Source of the DNA: Nocardioides sp. SYSU D00065
GTDB taxonomy: Bacteria; Actinomycetota; Actinomycetes; Propionibacteriales; Nocardioidaceae
Assembly: GCF_017916425.1 (NCBI RefSeq)
Contig: NZ_JAFMSX010000001.1
Span: forward strand, 806,001-870,000
Direction of reading: 5' to 3'
DNA length: 64,000 nucleotides
Shown: positions 9,916-19,904 of the stretch, piece by piece
Position numbering within the stretch: the first letter of the stretch is position 1
How the letters are laid out: each line of letters starts with the position of its first letter
Position numbers and translations under genes: made by a program
Notes under the pieces: model-generated
Database searches by the model: none
Told to the model about the DNA's origin: nothing
What the model saw: the letters and a program-made list of their open reading frames with translations, nothing else

Positions 9916-10095
9916 GGGCGCACCTCTTCCTGTTCGGCCAACTTCGGCGGTGGCTCTTCACATGCGAATCGAGGCGGCTGCGTCGAGCCTGGCCGCCCCG
10001 ATCGGCGTCGTACGCCGCCCAGTATCCCTCATGTCCCGCGTGAGCGGCACCACAGGGCGCACGGACCGCGACGCGACGTGCGGCAGACTCCCTCC

Positions 10096-10929
10096 ATGAC
10101 CGACCTCACGACCGACACCACCACCGGCCCCGTGCCGGCCGCCGCGCCCGTCCTGCTCGACGTCGTCGACGCGGTGGCCACGATCACCCTGAACCGCCCC
10201 GAGGCGATGAACGGCCTCGACGTGGCGACCAAGGAGCTGCTGCTCGCGACCGTGCGCCAGGTTGCCGACGACCCGGCCGTGCGCTGCGTCGTGCTCACCG
10301 GCAGCGGCCGGGCGTTCTGCGTGGGCCAGGACCTCAAGGAGCACCTGGCCGGCCTCACGGGCCAGGCCGACGTGCCGCTCTCGGACACCGTGGAGAAGCA
10401 CTACAACCCGATCGTGCTGACCCTGGCCACCATGGCCAAGCCGGTCGTCGCGGCGGTCAACGGTGTCGCCGCGGGAGCGGGCGCGAGCCTCGCCTTCGCC
10501 GCCGACTTCCGGGTCCTGGCCGACACCGCCGGCTACAACACCTCGTTCGCCGGGGTCGCGCTGTCGTGCGACACCGGGTCGAGCTGGACGCTCCCGCGCC
10601 TGGTGGGCCATGCCAAGGCGATGGAGCTGCTCTACTTCCCGCGCACCGTGTCCGCCCAGGAGGCTCTCGAGCTGGGCCTGGCCACACAGGTGGTGCCGGG
10701 CGAGGAGCTGGCGACGGCGGCCGGCGAGCTGGCCGCGCGCCTCGCCTCGGGCCCGACGGTGGCGTACGGCGCAATCCGGCAGGCGGTCGCGCACTCCGCC
10801 GCGCACCCGCTGGCGGACTCGCTGGCCGTCGAGGCGGAGAAGATGGCCCTGACCGGCGGCACCGAGGACCACCTCGCCGCGGTCGACGCCTTCGTCGCGA
10901 AGGCGAAGCCGGTCTTCCGCGGCCGCTGA
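10096..10929 (+). CDS. Enoyl-CoA hydratase/isomerase (PaaG-like)
   Basis: 277 residues of the crotonase fold. The oxyanion-hole segments are GRAFCVGQDL and NGVAAGAGASLAFAADFR. The downstream segment LSCDTGSSWTLPRLVG places an Asp where PaaG-type isomerases have theirs, instead of the second Glu of true hydratases. A ring-1,2-epoxyphenylacetyl-CoA or other enoyl-CoA isomerase activity is therefore more likely than beta-oxidation hydration. The gene stands alone between minus-strand neighbours, so the pathway cannot be read from context. The ATG at 10096 was chosen over longer upstream frames that enter the DUF3117 gene. Confidence 0.85.
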   Translation: MTDLTTDTTTGPVPAAAPVLLDVVDAVATITLNRPEAMNGLDVATKELLLATVRQVADDPAVRCVVLTGSGRAFCVGQDLKEHLAGLTGQADVPLSDTVEKHYNPIVLTLATMAKPVVAAVNGVAAGAGASLAFAADFRVLADTAGYNTSFAGVALSCDTGSSWTLPRLVGHAKAMELLYFPRTVSAQEALELGLATQVVPGEELATAAGELAARLASGPTVAYGAIRQAVAHSAAHPLADSLAVEAEKMALTGGTEDHLAAVDAFVAKAKPVFRGR

Positions 10930-10957
10930 CCCCGGCGCCGCCTCACACGGCGGCGCC

Positions 10958-11380
10958 TCACACGGCGGCGGTGAGGTAGGCGTAGGTGAACACCAGGACG
11001 CCGGCGGCCATGCCGACGTGGGCCAGCACCGAGAGGCCGGGCCCGTCGCTCCAGCCGTCGCCGGCCGGCTCCGGCACGTGCCGGCCCTTGGCGGGCAGCC
11101 AGCGCGCCAGGATGAGCAGGCCGCAGATGGCGGTGACCCACCAGCACGCGATCGCGAGGATCCCGACCAGCGGCCCGCCGACCAGCGTGTCCTCCGGCGC
11201 CACCAGGACGCCGAGCCACAGCACGAGGGCGACCGTGCCGGACACCACGTGCACCACGGGCAGCCGGGGGCTGATCGAGAGGCGGCCGGCCGCGCGGTCG
11301 CCGCTCAGGCGCACGCGGGTCAGCGCGACCGTCACGGCCGCCAGGCCCGTGAGGATCCACACGACGATCGGGAACGACAT
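10958..11380 (-). CDS. Four-helix membrane protein, unknown function
   Basis: 140 residues with about four hydrophobic segments (about 4-20, 45-62, 68-92, 115-138) and a short cytoplasmic loop containing KGRHVPEPAGDGW. I do not recognise a family. It follows the DivIVA-like gene by 15 bases and is the last member of the dapE-LOG-DivIVA run, so it is probably cotranscribed. The region just beyond its stop carries a short duplicated GCGCCTCACACGGCG tract. Confidence 0.65.
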   Translation of the reverse strand: MSFPIVVWILTGLAAVTVALTRVRLSGDRAAGRLSISPRLPVVHVVSGTVALVLWLGVLVAPEDTLVGGPLVGILAIACWWVTAICGLLILARWLPAKGRHVPEPAGDGWSDGPGLSVLAHVGMAAGVLVFTYAYLTAAV

Positions 11381-11395
11381 TGGCCGAAGTGTGCC

Positions 11396-11689
11396 CTAGT
11401 CGCGCAACCCGTCGCCAGACGAGTCGTCGCCGTCGGCGCGGTCCCGACCGTCCTCCAGCTCGGTGGCCAGCCGAGCCAGCACGGCGTCGACGTCGGACAT
11501 CCGGTAGCCGCGCACGGCGAGCGGGAACCGCACGCTGCGCAGGTCCTGCGCGGACAGCGGCCGGTCCTCGGGCAGGCCGAGGTCGGGACGGTCGTCGTAC
11601 GCCGGCGGCATCGATCCGCCGCGACCCGCGGCCACCACCGCCACGCCGCCCATCGCGAGCACGACGAGGATCGCGAAGAACCAGGTCAT
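11396..11689 (-). CDS. Membrane-anchored DivIVA-domain protein
   Basis: 97 residues. One N-terminal membrane helix (WFFAILVVLAMGGVAVVAAG) precedes a basic/acidic linker and a short DivIVA-like element, FPLAVRGYRMSDVDAVLARL, ending in an acidic tail. This minimal form lacks the long coiled coil of true DivIVA/Wag31. It is a common actinobacterial architecture, perhaps binding curved or septal membrane. GAGG lies 5 bases before the ATG; the GTG at 11692 is an alternative. It lies between the LOG-family gene and a small membrane protein on one probable transcript. Confidence 0.75.
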   Translation of the reverse strand: MTWFFAILVVLAMGGVAVVAAGRGGSMPPAYDDRPDLGLPEDRPLSAQDLRSVRFPLAVRGYRMSDVDAVLARLATELEDGRDRADGDDSSGDGLRD

Positions 11690-11713
11690 CACAGCCTCAC
11701 TCCCACTCCGGTC

Positions 11714-12472
11714 TCACTCGGGCCGCTCGGGCGCCGGCGTGGGCCAGCGGTCCTCGCGGGCCGCGACCATCAGGGCCACCGCCTCGTCCACGTCGTCGGT
11801 GAGCACCATCATGTCGAGGTCCTTGGCGTTGATCTTGCCGTCGGCGAGCGCGCTCTCGCGCAGCCAGCCGAGCAGGCCCTGCCAGTAGGACGTGCCGATC
11901 AGGACGATCGGGAACGACGTCACCTTCTGCGTCTGCACCAGCGTCAGCGCCTCGAACAGCTCGTCGAGGGTGCCGAGGCCGCCGGGCAGGACGACGAAGC
12001 CCTGGGAGTACTTGACGAACATGGTCTTGCGGGCGAAGAAGTAGCGGAAGTTGATGCCCAGGTCGACCCACTGGTTGAGGCCCGACTCGAAGGGCAGCTC
12101 GATGCCCAGCCCGACGCTGACCCCGCCGGCCTCGCTCGCTCCCTTGTTGGCGGCCTCCATGGTGCCGGGGCCGCCGCCGGTGATCACCGCGAAGCCGGCC
12201 TCGGCCAGCTTGCGTCCCGCCTCCTCGGCAACCGCGTAGTGCGGGTGGTCTGGCGTCGTGCGGGCCGAGCCGAACACGGCGATCGCCGGCCCGAGCTCGG
12301 CGAGCGCGCCGAAGCCCTCGACGAACTCGGCTTGGATCCTCAGCACGCGCCATGGGTCGGTGTGCACCCAGTCGGTCGGGCCGCGGGAGTCGAGCAGGCG
12401 CTGGTCGGTCGTGCTGCCCTCCTCGACCTGGCGCCGGCGCTCGACGATCGGTCCCTTGAACCGGTCCTTCAT
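11714..12472 (-). CDS. LOG-family Rossmann protein (putative cytokinin riboside phosphoribohydrolase)
   Basis: 252 residues. The nucleotide-binding GGGPGTMEAANKGA (about 99-112) and the catalytic-type motif PGGLGTLDELFE (about 163-174) define the LOG/TIGR00730 family, whose members release a base from nucleoside 5'-monophosphates. In bacteria without plants as partners the role is probably nucleotide salvage. The ATG overlaps the dapE stop (ATGA). Pairing of a LOG gene with dapE recurs in actinobacteria, although I know of no biochemical connection. Confidence 0.88.
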   Translation of the reverse strand: MKDRFKGPIVERRRQVEEGSTTDQRLLDSRGPTDWVHTDPWRVLRIQAEFVEGFGALAELGPAIAVFGSARTTPDHPHYAVAEEAGRKLAEAGFAVITGGGPGTMEAANKGASEAGGVSVGLGIELPFESGLNQWVDLGINFRYFFARKTMFVKYSQGFVVLPGGLGTLDELFEALTLVQTQKVTSFPIVLIGTSYWQGLLGWLRESALADGKINAKDLDMMVLTDDVDEAVALMVAAREDRWPTPAPERPE

Positions 12473-13539
12473 CGCACGTCCCCCGTCAGCCACTGCGTGA
12501 GGATCCGTTCGCACCGCTCGATGTGCTCGGTGGGCACGTGCTCGTCCTGCTTGTGGGCGTACGTCGGGTCGCCGGGCCCGAAGTTCACCGCCGCGATCCC
12601 GAGCTTGGTGAACTGCGCGACGTCGGTCCAGCCGAACTTGGGGTTGACCTCGCCGCCGACGGCACGCACGAACGCCTGCGCCGCCGGCCGGTCGAGGCCG
12701 GGCAGCGCGCCGGCGGCCATGTCGGTCACCGTGACGTCGTAGCCCGCGAAGAAGTCGCGCACGAAGGCCTCGGCGTCCGCCTCGCTCCGGTCGGGGGCGA
12801 AGCGGAAGTTGACCTCGACCACGCACTCGTCGGGGATGACGTTGCCGGCGACGCCGCCGCGGATCGCGGTGGCGTTGAGCCCTTCGTGGTAGGTCAACCC
12901 GTCGATCTCCGGGGTGCGGGCGGTGTACTCGCTGAGCCGGGCCAGCACCGGTCCGGCGAGGTGGATCGCGTTGACGCCCTTCCAGCTGCGGGCGCTGTGG
13001 GCGCGCTCGCCGGTGGTGCGCACGTCCACGCGCATCGTCCCCTGGCAGCCGGCCTCGACCGAGGCGTTGCTGGGCTCCATCAGGATCGCGAAGTCGGCCG
13101 CGACCAGGTCGGGGTCGCTCTCGGTGAGCTTGCGCAGGCCGTTGTGGACCGAGGCGACCTCCTCGGCCTCGTAGAAGATGAACGTGAGGTCGCGGTTGGG
13201 GTCGGCGACGTCGGCGGCGAGCTTGAGCATGACCGCGTCGCCGCCCTTCATGTCGCAGCTGCCGAGGCCGTGCAGGACGCCGTCCTCGAGGCGGGCCGGC
13301 AGGTTGTCGTTGAGCGGCACCGTGTCGAGGTGACCCGCGATGACGACCCGCTCGTCGCGGCCCAGCTCGGTGCGCGCCACGACGGTGTGGCCGCGACGGG
13401 TGACGCTCAGGTGCCCCAGCGCCCGCAGGGCGCCCTCGACGGCGTCGGCGATCTCCTGCTCGTGGTGGCTCACCGAGGAGATGTCGACGAGCTGCTGGGT
13501 CAGCGTCACGACGTCGGCGGACAGGTCGAGTTCGGGCAT
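12469..13539 (-). CDS. dapE: Succinyl-diaminopimelate desuccinylase
   Basis: 356 residues of the M20 metallopeptidase family, in the short actinobacterial DapE form. Metal ligands and catalytic residues are visible: His70 in AGHLDTVP, Asp96 in CDMKGG, and the catalytic and ligand glutamates at 126-127 in YEAEEV. It hydrolyses N-succinyl-LL-diaminopimelate to LL-DAP and succinate in the succinylase branch of lysine and peptidoglycan synthesis, the same branch as the dapD and dapC genes found about 8 and 10 kb further on. It is the first gene of a probable four-gene minus-strand operon. Confidence 0.93.
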   Translation of the reverse strand: MPELDLSADVVTLTQQLVDISSVSHHEQEIADAVEGALRALGHLSVTRRGHTVVARTELGRDERVVIAGHLDTVPLNDNLPARLEDGVLHGLGSCDMKGGDAVMLKLAADVADPNRDLTFIFYEAEEVASVHNGLRKLTESDPDLVAADFAILMEPSNASVEAGCQGTMRVDVRTTGERAHSARSWKGVNAIHLAGPVLARLSEYTARTPEIDGLTYHEGLNATAIRGGVAGNVIPDECVVEVNFRFAPDRSEADAEAFVRDFFAGYDVTVTDMAAGALPGLDRPAAQAFVRAVGGEVNPKFGWTDVAQFTKLGIAAVNFGPGDPTYAHKQDEHVPTEHIERCERILTQWLTGDVR

Positions 13540-13567
13540 GGCCCCGATTCAACCAGTCCCGCGCGAC

Positions 13568-14740
13568 TCACCGCCGCCGGGACAGGCGACCGCGGGCACC
13601 CGTGCCCGCGCGCAGCGCACCGAGGAGGTCGCGGTCGAGCGCGCCGTAGCCGGTGCGGCTCCAGGCACCGAGGTCGAGGCGGAAGTAGTGCACCGTCCGC
13701 TCCCCCTCGATGAAGTCGAGGACGTCGTCGGGCTCCCGGCCCGCGCGCACGTCGCGCGCACACGCCGCGCAGGCGGGCACGTCGACCTCGCGTGCGTCGT
13801 CGCGCCACGTCACCTCGGTCGTCGGGCCCTCGTGCAGCGGGTTGAACCAGCAGCGGACCGGCGGCTCCCAGGCGTCCGCCTCGGGCTGCTGCGCCGCCGC
13901 GCGCGCCGACTCGCCGTGACGGGCCAGCACCAGCGCGCCCACCACGTCGGCGGGAGCGGCGGCCTGGGACAGGATCGAGCGGGCCGCGGCGTAGTGGTCC
14001 AGCGCCTGCTGCCACGCCGCGAGCGAGCTCGCCGAGCCGCTCGGCTCCCCGAGACCGATCGCCTCGCCGAGGGCGAGCACCTCGGCCTCGGCCTGCTGCC
14101 GCAGCCGGCGGTCCTCGGCGGCGCGGACGGTGTGCAGCACGGTGGTGGGCAGCACGAAGCCGGCGCTGCGGCGCCGCCGGAGCGCCCTGCGCGCCAGGAC
14201 GACGGCCCCGACCAGCAGCACGACCCCGCCTCCCACGGCGGCCCACTCGGACGCCTGCATGCCCTCGTCGGCCGTCCAGCTGTAGCGCTCGTCGGACGGC
14301 ACCTCGTGCCAGATCTCCTCAGCGCGTCCGCTGTCGAGCAGCTCGCCCACCTCGACGACCTGGCTCACCAGGTCGTCGGGGTGCTCGTGGTCGGCCACGC
14401 TGGCGACGTAGATGGGGTCCGGCTGCTGGCCGTACGTCACCACGGTCAGGTGGGGTTCGCTCCACACCTCCCAGCCGACGTACGTCGCGTCCCCGCCGCG
14501 GGTGTCCTGCATCCAGGCGGTGAGCGAGGAGAAGCTGCCCTGGAAGCGCTCGTCGTCGCTGTCCACCTCGACCAGCACGACCTTGAGCTCGGCGTGCTCC
14601 GTCGACGCGACCGCCTCCTCCATCCGGGCCTCGTCGGCGGCGGAGATGTCGTGGGCGCGGGCGAAGCCGGGGTCGACCCACACGCCGTCGCCGCCCAGCT
14701 CCTCCTCGATCTCGGCGATCGTGGCGTCGGTGATGTCCAT
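13568..14740 (-). CDS. Membrane protein of the ileS-linked triplet, C-terminal CxxC domain
   Basis: 390 residues, not assigned to a named family. The N-terminal part (about 1-160) is a soluble domain with LVEVDSDDERF and DATYVGWEVWSEPHLTVVTYG. A single membrane helix follows (about 166-185), then a basic segment, a helical region and a C-terminal module with RCWFNPLHE, VPACAACARDVRAGREPDD and WSRTGYGALDRD. The same C-terminal module, including the CxxC, ends the protein at 15442-16695, so the two are paralogues. The gene is directly downstream of a third related protein with no gap. A redox- or metal-binding role for CxxC is possible but unproven. Confidence 0.7.
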   Translation of the reverse strand: MDITDATIAEIEEELGGDGVWVDPGFARAHDISAADEARMEEAVASTEHAELKVVLVEVDSDDERFQGSFSSLTAWMQDTRGGDATYVGWEVWSEPHLTVVTYGQQPDPIYVASVADHEHPDDLVSQVVEVGELLDSGRAEEIWHEVPSDERYSWTADEGMQASEWAAVGGGVVLLVGAVVLARRALRRRRSAGFVLPTTVLHTVRAAEDRRLRQQAEAEVLALGEAIGLGEPSGSASSLAAWQQALDHYAAARSILSQAAAPADVVGALVLARHGESARAAAQQPEADAWEPPVRCWFNPLHEGPTTEVTWRDDAREVDVPACAACARDVRAGREPDDVLDFIEGERTVHYFRLDLGAWSRTGYGALDRDLLGALRAGTGARGRLSRRR

Positions 14741-15445
14741 TCAGGAGACCTCTCGTCGTCGGGTGCCGACAAACCAGCGCAGCAGCAGGAACACGGGCAC
14801 GACGCCGAAGAGGCCCATCAGCGCGCCTGCGGCGAGTCCACCGCCGATGCCGCCCCAGGAGTCGTAGTCGTGGACGGGTTCGGGCCGCGTGGGCAGGGGC
14901 TCGGCCTCCCACTCCGCCATCTCCTCGGCCAGCCGGACCAGGGCCGGTCCGGGCTGCCCCTCGGTGCGGCTCTCCACGTAGTGCTCCTCGAGGCCGAACG
15001 CCCCGGACTCCGTGTGGCCGCTGTCCCAGAGCACGACGTAGTGGCCCTCCTCGCCGACGGCGGTGCGCCACTGTGCCGCTGCGCCGGAGCTGGTGTAGCC
15101 CTCGTCCTGGGTCTCGGGATAGGTGAGGTACGCGATGCGGGCGGGGACCGGCGACCCGTCGAGGAGCGCCTCCGCGCGCCGCCGGTCGGCCACGGGCACC
15201 CGGTCGGCGAGGAGCGGGTCGATCGCCAGCCGGGAGTCCTGCTCGACCAGGGCGCGCACCGCGTCGCCCGGCTCGGGGACGACGTCGCGGTGCTCGAACG
15301 CCGCGGCCCGCCTGGCCACGTCGGCGGCCTCCCGCGACTCCTGCCAGTCCTGGGTCACGAGCGCCAGCAGCGTGCCGACGACGACGCCGGTGACCGCGCC
15401 GATCACCCAGCCGGCGGAGCGTACCGCCATGCGCACGACCCTCAC
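14741..15445 (-). CDS. Two-helix membrane protein of the ileS-linked triplet
   Basis: About 234 residues: an N-terminal membrane helix (WVIGAVTGVVVGTLLALV), an extracytoplasmic domain with DPLLADRVPV, ARIAYLTYPETQDEGYTS and GEEGHYVVLWDSGHTESG, and a C-terminal helix followed by RWFVGTRRREVS. The core resembles the N-terminal domains of its two neighbours but the CxxC module is missing. The GTG at 15445 overlaps the upstream stop as GTGA and is preferred for that reason; an ATG at 15430 is a good alternative. The function is unknown. All three genes follow ileS on one strand with overlaps or no gaps. Confidence 0.65.
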   Translation of the reverse strand: MRVVRMAVRSAGWVIGAVTGVVVGTLLALVTQDWQESREAADVARRAAAFEHRDVVPEPGDAVRALVEQDSRLAIDPLLADRVPVADRRRAEALLDGSPVPARIAYLTYPETQDEGYTSSGAAAQWRTAVGEEGHYVVLWDSGHTESGAFGLEEHYVESRTEGQPGPALVRLAEEMAEWEAEPLPTRPEPVHDYDSWGGIGGGLAAGALMGLFGVVPVFLLLRWFVGTRRREVS

Positions 15446-16695
15446 CGCTGTTCCGCCCGGTCGGCCAGCACGTCGCGGGCCAGGTAGTCCGAGGTCGCGC
15501 CGAAGCCGGTGCGGGCCCAGACGTCGTCCCGGTTCCAGTAGGGCTCCGTGCCGCGACGGGCCCGCAGCCGGAGATGGTCGGGAGTACGCCCGGCGCCCAC
15601 CCGCTTGGCGCACGCCGTGCAGCACGGCACCTCGACCTCACCGTCGCCCAGTCGCCACGAGACGCTCGCCCGGGCCTCGGGGTGGCGCGGGTCGAAGAAG
15701 CACGTCCGCAGCGCGTCGCCACTGCCGCGGCGACCTCGGGCGAGGTCGCGGGAGCCGGCGCGGGCGATCACCTGGGCGCCGATCAGGTCGGCCACGTCGC
15801 GCGACTCCAGCAGCGGCTCACCGGCGTCGCGGGCGGTCAGCGCCCGGCCCGCCACCTCGCTGTCCCGCACCCGGGCCCAGTCCACGCGCTCGAGGTCCTG
15901 CGACAGGGCGTCGAGCAGCTCGCGAGCGCGGGCGAGCTCGGCGTCGCGGTCCGGAGGAGGCGCCAGGGCGGGGCGGGCGGCTTCCCGTCCGTCGGGACCA
16001 TCCGCGCGCCGACGGGGCCAGCCGCGCAAGGTCTGGCCGAGCAGCAGTGCGACCACGAGACCCGACAGCACACCCACGAGCGCCGAGAGGCCGCGCGACG
16101 CGGTGCGCACCGACACGTAGTCGCCTCCCTCGGGACGCCAGTCGGCTCTCGCCGCGAGCTCGACGGCGCGCTCGGCCAGGCGCCGCGTCTCGGCGTCGGT
16201 CAGCGTCGCGGGATACTCCCCTCCCTCCAGGAAGGGGCCGCGGCCGATCCCCAGCAGCTCCTCCGCGGTGCGCGCCTGCGCCTCCGCCTCGACCGCGGGC
16301 GGCACGACGACGTGGTCCCCCCGGATCGCCTCGGCCTCCGCCTCGAGGACGTCGGCGTTGGCGTAGGCCGCGAGGCTGAGCCGGCTGGGGTCGGAGCCGA
16401 GGCCGAAGGAGTACACCTGCTGGATGCTGTCACTGGTCTCGAGGACGTAGAGGCCGTCGCCGAGGCGGCGGTTGAGGAGGCCCGCCAGGGCGTCGGCGGC
16501 GGCGATGCCGTCGTCCGGCAGCCCGTCCGGCTGCTCGACCAGGGCGACGTAGACCGGGAACGGCACCTCGCGGACGACCGCGGCGATCCGGTCGTGCGCC
16601 TCCTGCGCCTCGCCCGTGCCGAGCACCCGGTCGACCACGACGCCGTCGGTCCGCAGCTCCTCGGCGAGCGCGTCGAGGCCGCTCGGTGCGTCCAT
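15442..16695 (-). CDS. Membrane protein of the ileS-linked triplet, CxxC paralogue
   Basis: 417 residues. An N-terminal soluble domain (LAEELRTDGVVVDRVLG, PFPVYVALVEQPDG, GDGLYVLETSD) leads to a membrane helix (about 205-222), a polar helical region and a C-terminal module with RTCFFDPRHPEA, VPCCTACAKRVGAGRTPD and VWARTGFGATSDYL. The module aligns with the end of the 13568-14740 product. The ATG overlaps the ileS stop (ATGA), so it should be translated with isoleucyl-tRNA synthetase and fall under the T-box. I cannot name the family. The N-terminal domain is loosely like TPM-type extracytoplasmic domains, which is only a suggestion. Confidence 0.7.
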   Translation of the reverse strand: MDAPSGLDALAEELRTDGVVVDRVLGTGEAQEAHDRIAAVVREVPFPVYVALVEQPDGLPDDGIAAADALAGLLNRRLGDGLYVLETSDSIQQVYSFGLGSDPSRLSLAAYANADVLEAEAEAIRGDHVVVPPAVEAEAQARTAEELLGIGRGPFLEGGEYPATLTDAETRRLAERAVELAARADWRPEGGDYVSVRTASRGLSALVGVLSGLVVALLLGQTLRGWPRRRADGPDGREAARPALAPPPDRDAELARARELLDALSQDLERVDWARVRDSEVAGRALTARDAGEPLLESRDVADLIGAQVIARAGSRDLARGRRGSGDALRTCFFDPRHPEARASVSWRLGDGEVEVPCCTACAKRVGAGRTPDHLRLRARRGTEPYWNRDDVWARTGFGATSDYLARDVLADRAEQR

Positions 16696-19600
16696 CAGGC
16701 GCGCTCCACCCGTACGCCGATCTCGTCCGCCTCGACGTAGGACACCGAGGTCGCCAGCGTCTCCTCGGCGAGGAGCGCCTCGTGCGCCCGGGCCGCGGCG
16801 AGCGTCGCCTCGGGCGCGGCCACGGTGAGCGAGATCCGGTCACTGACCTGCAGGCCGGCGTCCTTGCGGGCCTGCTGCACGGCGCGGACCAGGTCGCGGG
16901 CGGCGCCCTCGGCCTCGAGCTCGGGGGTCACCGCGGTGTCGAGGACGACGAAACCGCCGTGCGGCAGCATGCCGATCGCCGTGTCGTCGGAGGAGGTCCC
17001 GGCCACCGTCTCGAGGGCGTACTCGCCCTCGACCAGCGCCAGGCCGCCGGCCGTCACGGTGCCGTCCTCGGCCACCGACCAGTCGCCGGACTTCGACCCC
17101 CTGATCGCGACCTGCACGTCCTTGCCAAGCCGGGGCCCGGCCGCGCGGGCGTTGACGGTGAGCCGCTGCGAGACGCCGTACGACGCCGCCTCCGGCGCGT
17201 CGGGCCGGAGCAGCGTCACGGCCTTGAGGTTGAGCTCGTCGGCGACCACCGACTCGAAGCCGCTCAGGTCGGCCTCGGTGACGACGGTGAGCCCCGACAG
17301 CGGCAGCCGGTTGCGCAGGTTCGCCGCCTTGCGCAGCGCCGAGCCCGCCGAGCAGACGTCCCGGACCTCGTCCATGGCCGTCACGAGCGCGTCGTCGCCG
17401 GGCAGCTCGTCGACGGTCGGGTAGTCGGTGAGGTGCACCGAGCGCCCACCCGTCAGGCCGCGCCAGACCTCCTCGGTCGTCAGCGGCAGCAGCGGGGCCG
17501 TCGCCCGGCACACGACCTCCAGCACCGTGGACAGCGTGTCGAACGCGTCGGCGTCCTCGGCCCAGAACCGGTCGCGGGAGCGACGGATGTACCAGTTCGT
17601 GAGCACGTCGAGGAACGACCGCGTGGAGTCGCAGGCGTTCGCGACCTCGTAGTCGTCGAGCTGCTGCGTCATCGTCGCGACGTACTCGCGCAGCTTGGCC
17701 AGGATGTAGCGGTCCATCGGGTCGGCGGAGTCGGTGCGCCAGCGCGCGTCGTACGACGCCGCGTTGGCGTAGAGGCTGAAGAACGACCAGCTGTTCCACA
17801 GCGGGATCAGCACCTGGCGCACCGAGTCGCGGATGCCCTGCTCGGTCACCACGAGGTTGCCGCCGCGCAGGATCGGGCTCGACATGAGGAACCAGCGCAT
17901 CGCGTCGGCGCCGTCGCGGTCGAACACCTCGCGCACGTCGGGATAGTTGCGCAGCGACTTCGACATCTTCTGGCCGTCGTTGCCGAGCACGATGCCGTGG
18001 CTGAGGCAGGTCGAGAACGCCGGCCGGTCGAAGATCGCGCCGGCCAGGACGTGCATCGTGTAGAACCAGCCGCGGGTCTGGCCGATGTACTCGACGATGA
18101 AGTCGCCCGGGAAGTGGTGCTCGAACCAGTCCTTGTTCTCGAACGGGTAGTGCACCTGCGCGAACGACATCGAACCCGAGTCGAACCACACGTCGAGGAC
18201 GTCGGTGACGCGGCGCATCGTCGACTGCCCCTCCTCCGGCGAGCGGGGGTCGTCGGGGTTCGGGCGGGTCAGCTCGTCGACGAAGGGGCGGTGCAGGTCG
18301 GGGTTGCCGTCCGCGTCGCGCGGCAGCCGGCCGAAGTCGCGCTCGATCTCCTCGAACGAGCCGTAGACGTCGACGCGCGGGTACTTCTCGTCGTCGGACT
18401 TCCACACCGGCACCGGGCTGCCCCAGAACCGGTTGCGGGTGATCGACCAGTCGCGGGCGTTCTCCAGCCACTTGCCGAACTGGCCGTCCTTGATGTGGTC
18501 GGGCACCCAGCGGATGTCCTGGTTGAGCGCCATCAGGCGCTCCTTGACCTTGGTCACCTCCACGAACCACGACGAGACGCCCTTGTAGATCAGCGGCTGC
18601 CGGCAGCGCCAGCAGTGCGGGTAGGAGTGGTCGTAGGTCTCGCGGCGCACCAGGACCGTGCCGGGGGTGACCGAGCCCGCCTGCTCGCCCCGGGTAACCG
18701 CCTTGAGGTGGTCGATGATCTGGAGGTTGGCGTCGAAGACCTGCAGGCCCTCGTAGTCGACGACGGGGAACGTGAACCGCCCGTCCTTGCCCACCGGCAT
18801 GACCGCCTCGATGCCCTCGCGGTCGGTGACCACCTTGTCGTCCTCACCGAACGCGCCGGCGGTGTGCACCAGGCCGGTGCCGTCGGTGGTCGTCACGAAC
18901 TCGGCCGGCACCAGGCGGAAGGCCCGCTCGTGGCCGAGGTAGTAGGAGAACGGCGGCGCGTACTCCAGGCCGACGAGGTCGGCGCCGGTGTGGCGGGAGA
19001 GCACCGTCGCCTCGTCGGCGTCGGGGAACAGCTCGCGCCTGTACGACGCCAGGCGCGCCTCGGCGAGCAGGTAGCGCTCGGGCCGGCCGGTCGGCGTCGA
19101 CGACTCCACCACGACGTAGTCGATGTCCTCGCCGACCATCACCGCGAGGTTCGAGGGCAGGGTCCAGGGCGTGGTCGTCCAGACGAGGACCTTGACGCCT
19201 TCGAGGTCGCCGGGCGTGGTGACGTGGTAGCCGACGGTGACGGCGGGGTCCTGCCGCACCTGGTAGACGTCGTCGTCCATCCGCAGCTCGTGGTTGGACA
19301 GCGGCGTCTCGTCCTGCCAGCAGTAGGGCAAAACCCGGAAGCCCTCGTAGACCAGGCCCTTGTCGTGCAGCTGCTTGAAGGCCCAGATGACCGACTCCAT
19401 GAACTCCGGGTTCATGGTGCGGTAGTCGTTCTCGAAGTCGACCCAGCGCGCCTGGCGGGTGACGTACTCGCGCCACTCGCCGGTGTACTTCAGCACCGAC
19501 TGGCGGCAGGCCTCGTTGAACTTCTCGATGCCGAGCTCGACGATCTCGTCGGTGGTCTTGATGCCGTTGAGGCGCATCGCCTCGAGCTCGGCGGGCAGGC

Positions 19601-19904
19601 CGTGGGTGTCCCAGCCGAAGCGGCGCTCGACGCGCTGCCCGCGCATCGTGCGGTAGCGCGGGATGAGGTCCTTGACGTAGCCGGTGAGCAGGTGGCCGTA
19701 GTGCGGCAGCCCGTTGGCGAACGGCGGGCCGTCGTAGAAGACGAACTCCCCCGACCCGTCCTGGCCGGCGTCGCGCTGCTCGACGCTCGCGCGGAAGGTG
19801 TCGTCGGCCTCCCAGTACTTCAGCACCGCCTCCTCGATCTCGGGAAAGCGCGGGCTGCTCGCGACGGAGGTCGCGTCGGTGTGCGAGACCTTCGGGTAGG
19901 CCAT
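16695..19904 (-). CDS. ileS: Isoleucyl-tRNA synthetase
   Basis: 1069 residues, the long eukaryote-like form typical of actinobacteria. The class I signatures are present: HYGH (residues 68-71 within [11 protein letters not shown]) and KMSKS (646-650). The editing domain lies between them and the anticodon-binding and C-terminal domains follow. It charges tRNA-Ile with isoleucine and hydrolyses misactivated valine. The ATG at 19904 is set by GAGGAG 7 bases upstream; the in-frame ATG at 19946 lies inside the leader hairpins. Expression is under an upstream T-box, and its stop overlaps the next gene. Confidence 0.97.
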   Translation of the reverse strand: MAYPKVSHTDATSVASSPRFPEIEEAVLKYWEADDTFRASVEQRDAGQDGSGEFVFYDGPPFANGLPHYGHLLTGYVKDLIPRYRTMRGQRVERRFGWDTHGLPAELEAMRLNGIKTTDEIVELGIEKFNEACRQSVLKYTGEWREYVTRQARWVDFENDYRTMNPEFMESVIWAFKQLHDKGLVYEGFRVLPYCWQDETPLSNHELRMDDDVYQVRQDPAVTVGYHVTTPGDLEGVKVLVWTTTPWTLPSNLAVMVGEDIDYVVVESSTPTGRPERYLLAEARLASYRRELFPDADEATVLSRHTGADLVGLEYAPPFSYYLGHERAFRLVPAEFVTTTDGTGLVHTAGAFGEDDKVVTDREGIEAVMPVGKDGRFTFPVVDYEGLQVFDANLQIIDHLKAVTRGEQAGSVTPGTVLVRRETYDHSYPHCWRCRQPLIYKGVSSWFVEVTKVKERLMALNQDIRWVPDHIKDGQFGKWLENARDWSITRNRFWGSPVPVWKSDDEKYPRVDVYGSFEEIERDFGRLPRDADGNPDLHRPFVDELTRPNPDDPRSPEEGQSTMRRVTDVLDVWFDSGSMSFAQVHYPFENKDWFEHHFPGDFIVEYIGQTRGWFYTMHVLAGAIFDRPAFSTCLSHGIVLGNDGQKMSKSLRNYPDVREVFDRDGADAMRWFLMSSPILRGGNLVVTEQGIRDSVRQVLIPLWNSWSFFSLYANAASYDARWRTDSADPMDRYILAKLREYVATMTQQLDDYEVANACDSTRSFLDVLTNWYIRRSRDRFWAEDADAFDTLSTVLEVVCRATAPLLPLTTEEVWRGLTGGRSVHLTDYPTVDELPGDDALVTAMDEVRDVCSAGSALRKAANLRNRLPLSGLTVVTEADLSGFESVVADELNLKAVTLLRPDAPEAASYGVSQRLTVNARAAGPRLGKDVQVAIRGSKSGDWSVAEDGTVTAGGLALVEGEYALETVAGTSSDDTAIGMLPHGGFVVLDTAVTPELEAEGAARDLVRAVQQARKDAGLQVSDRISLTVAAPEATLAAARAHEALLAEETLATSVSYVEADEIGVRVERA

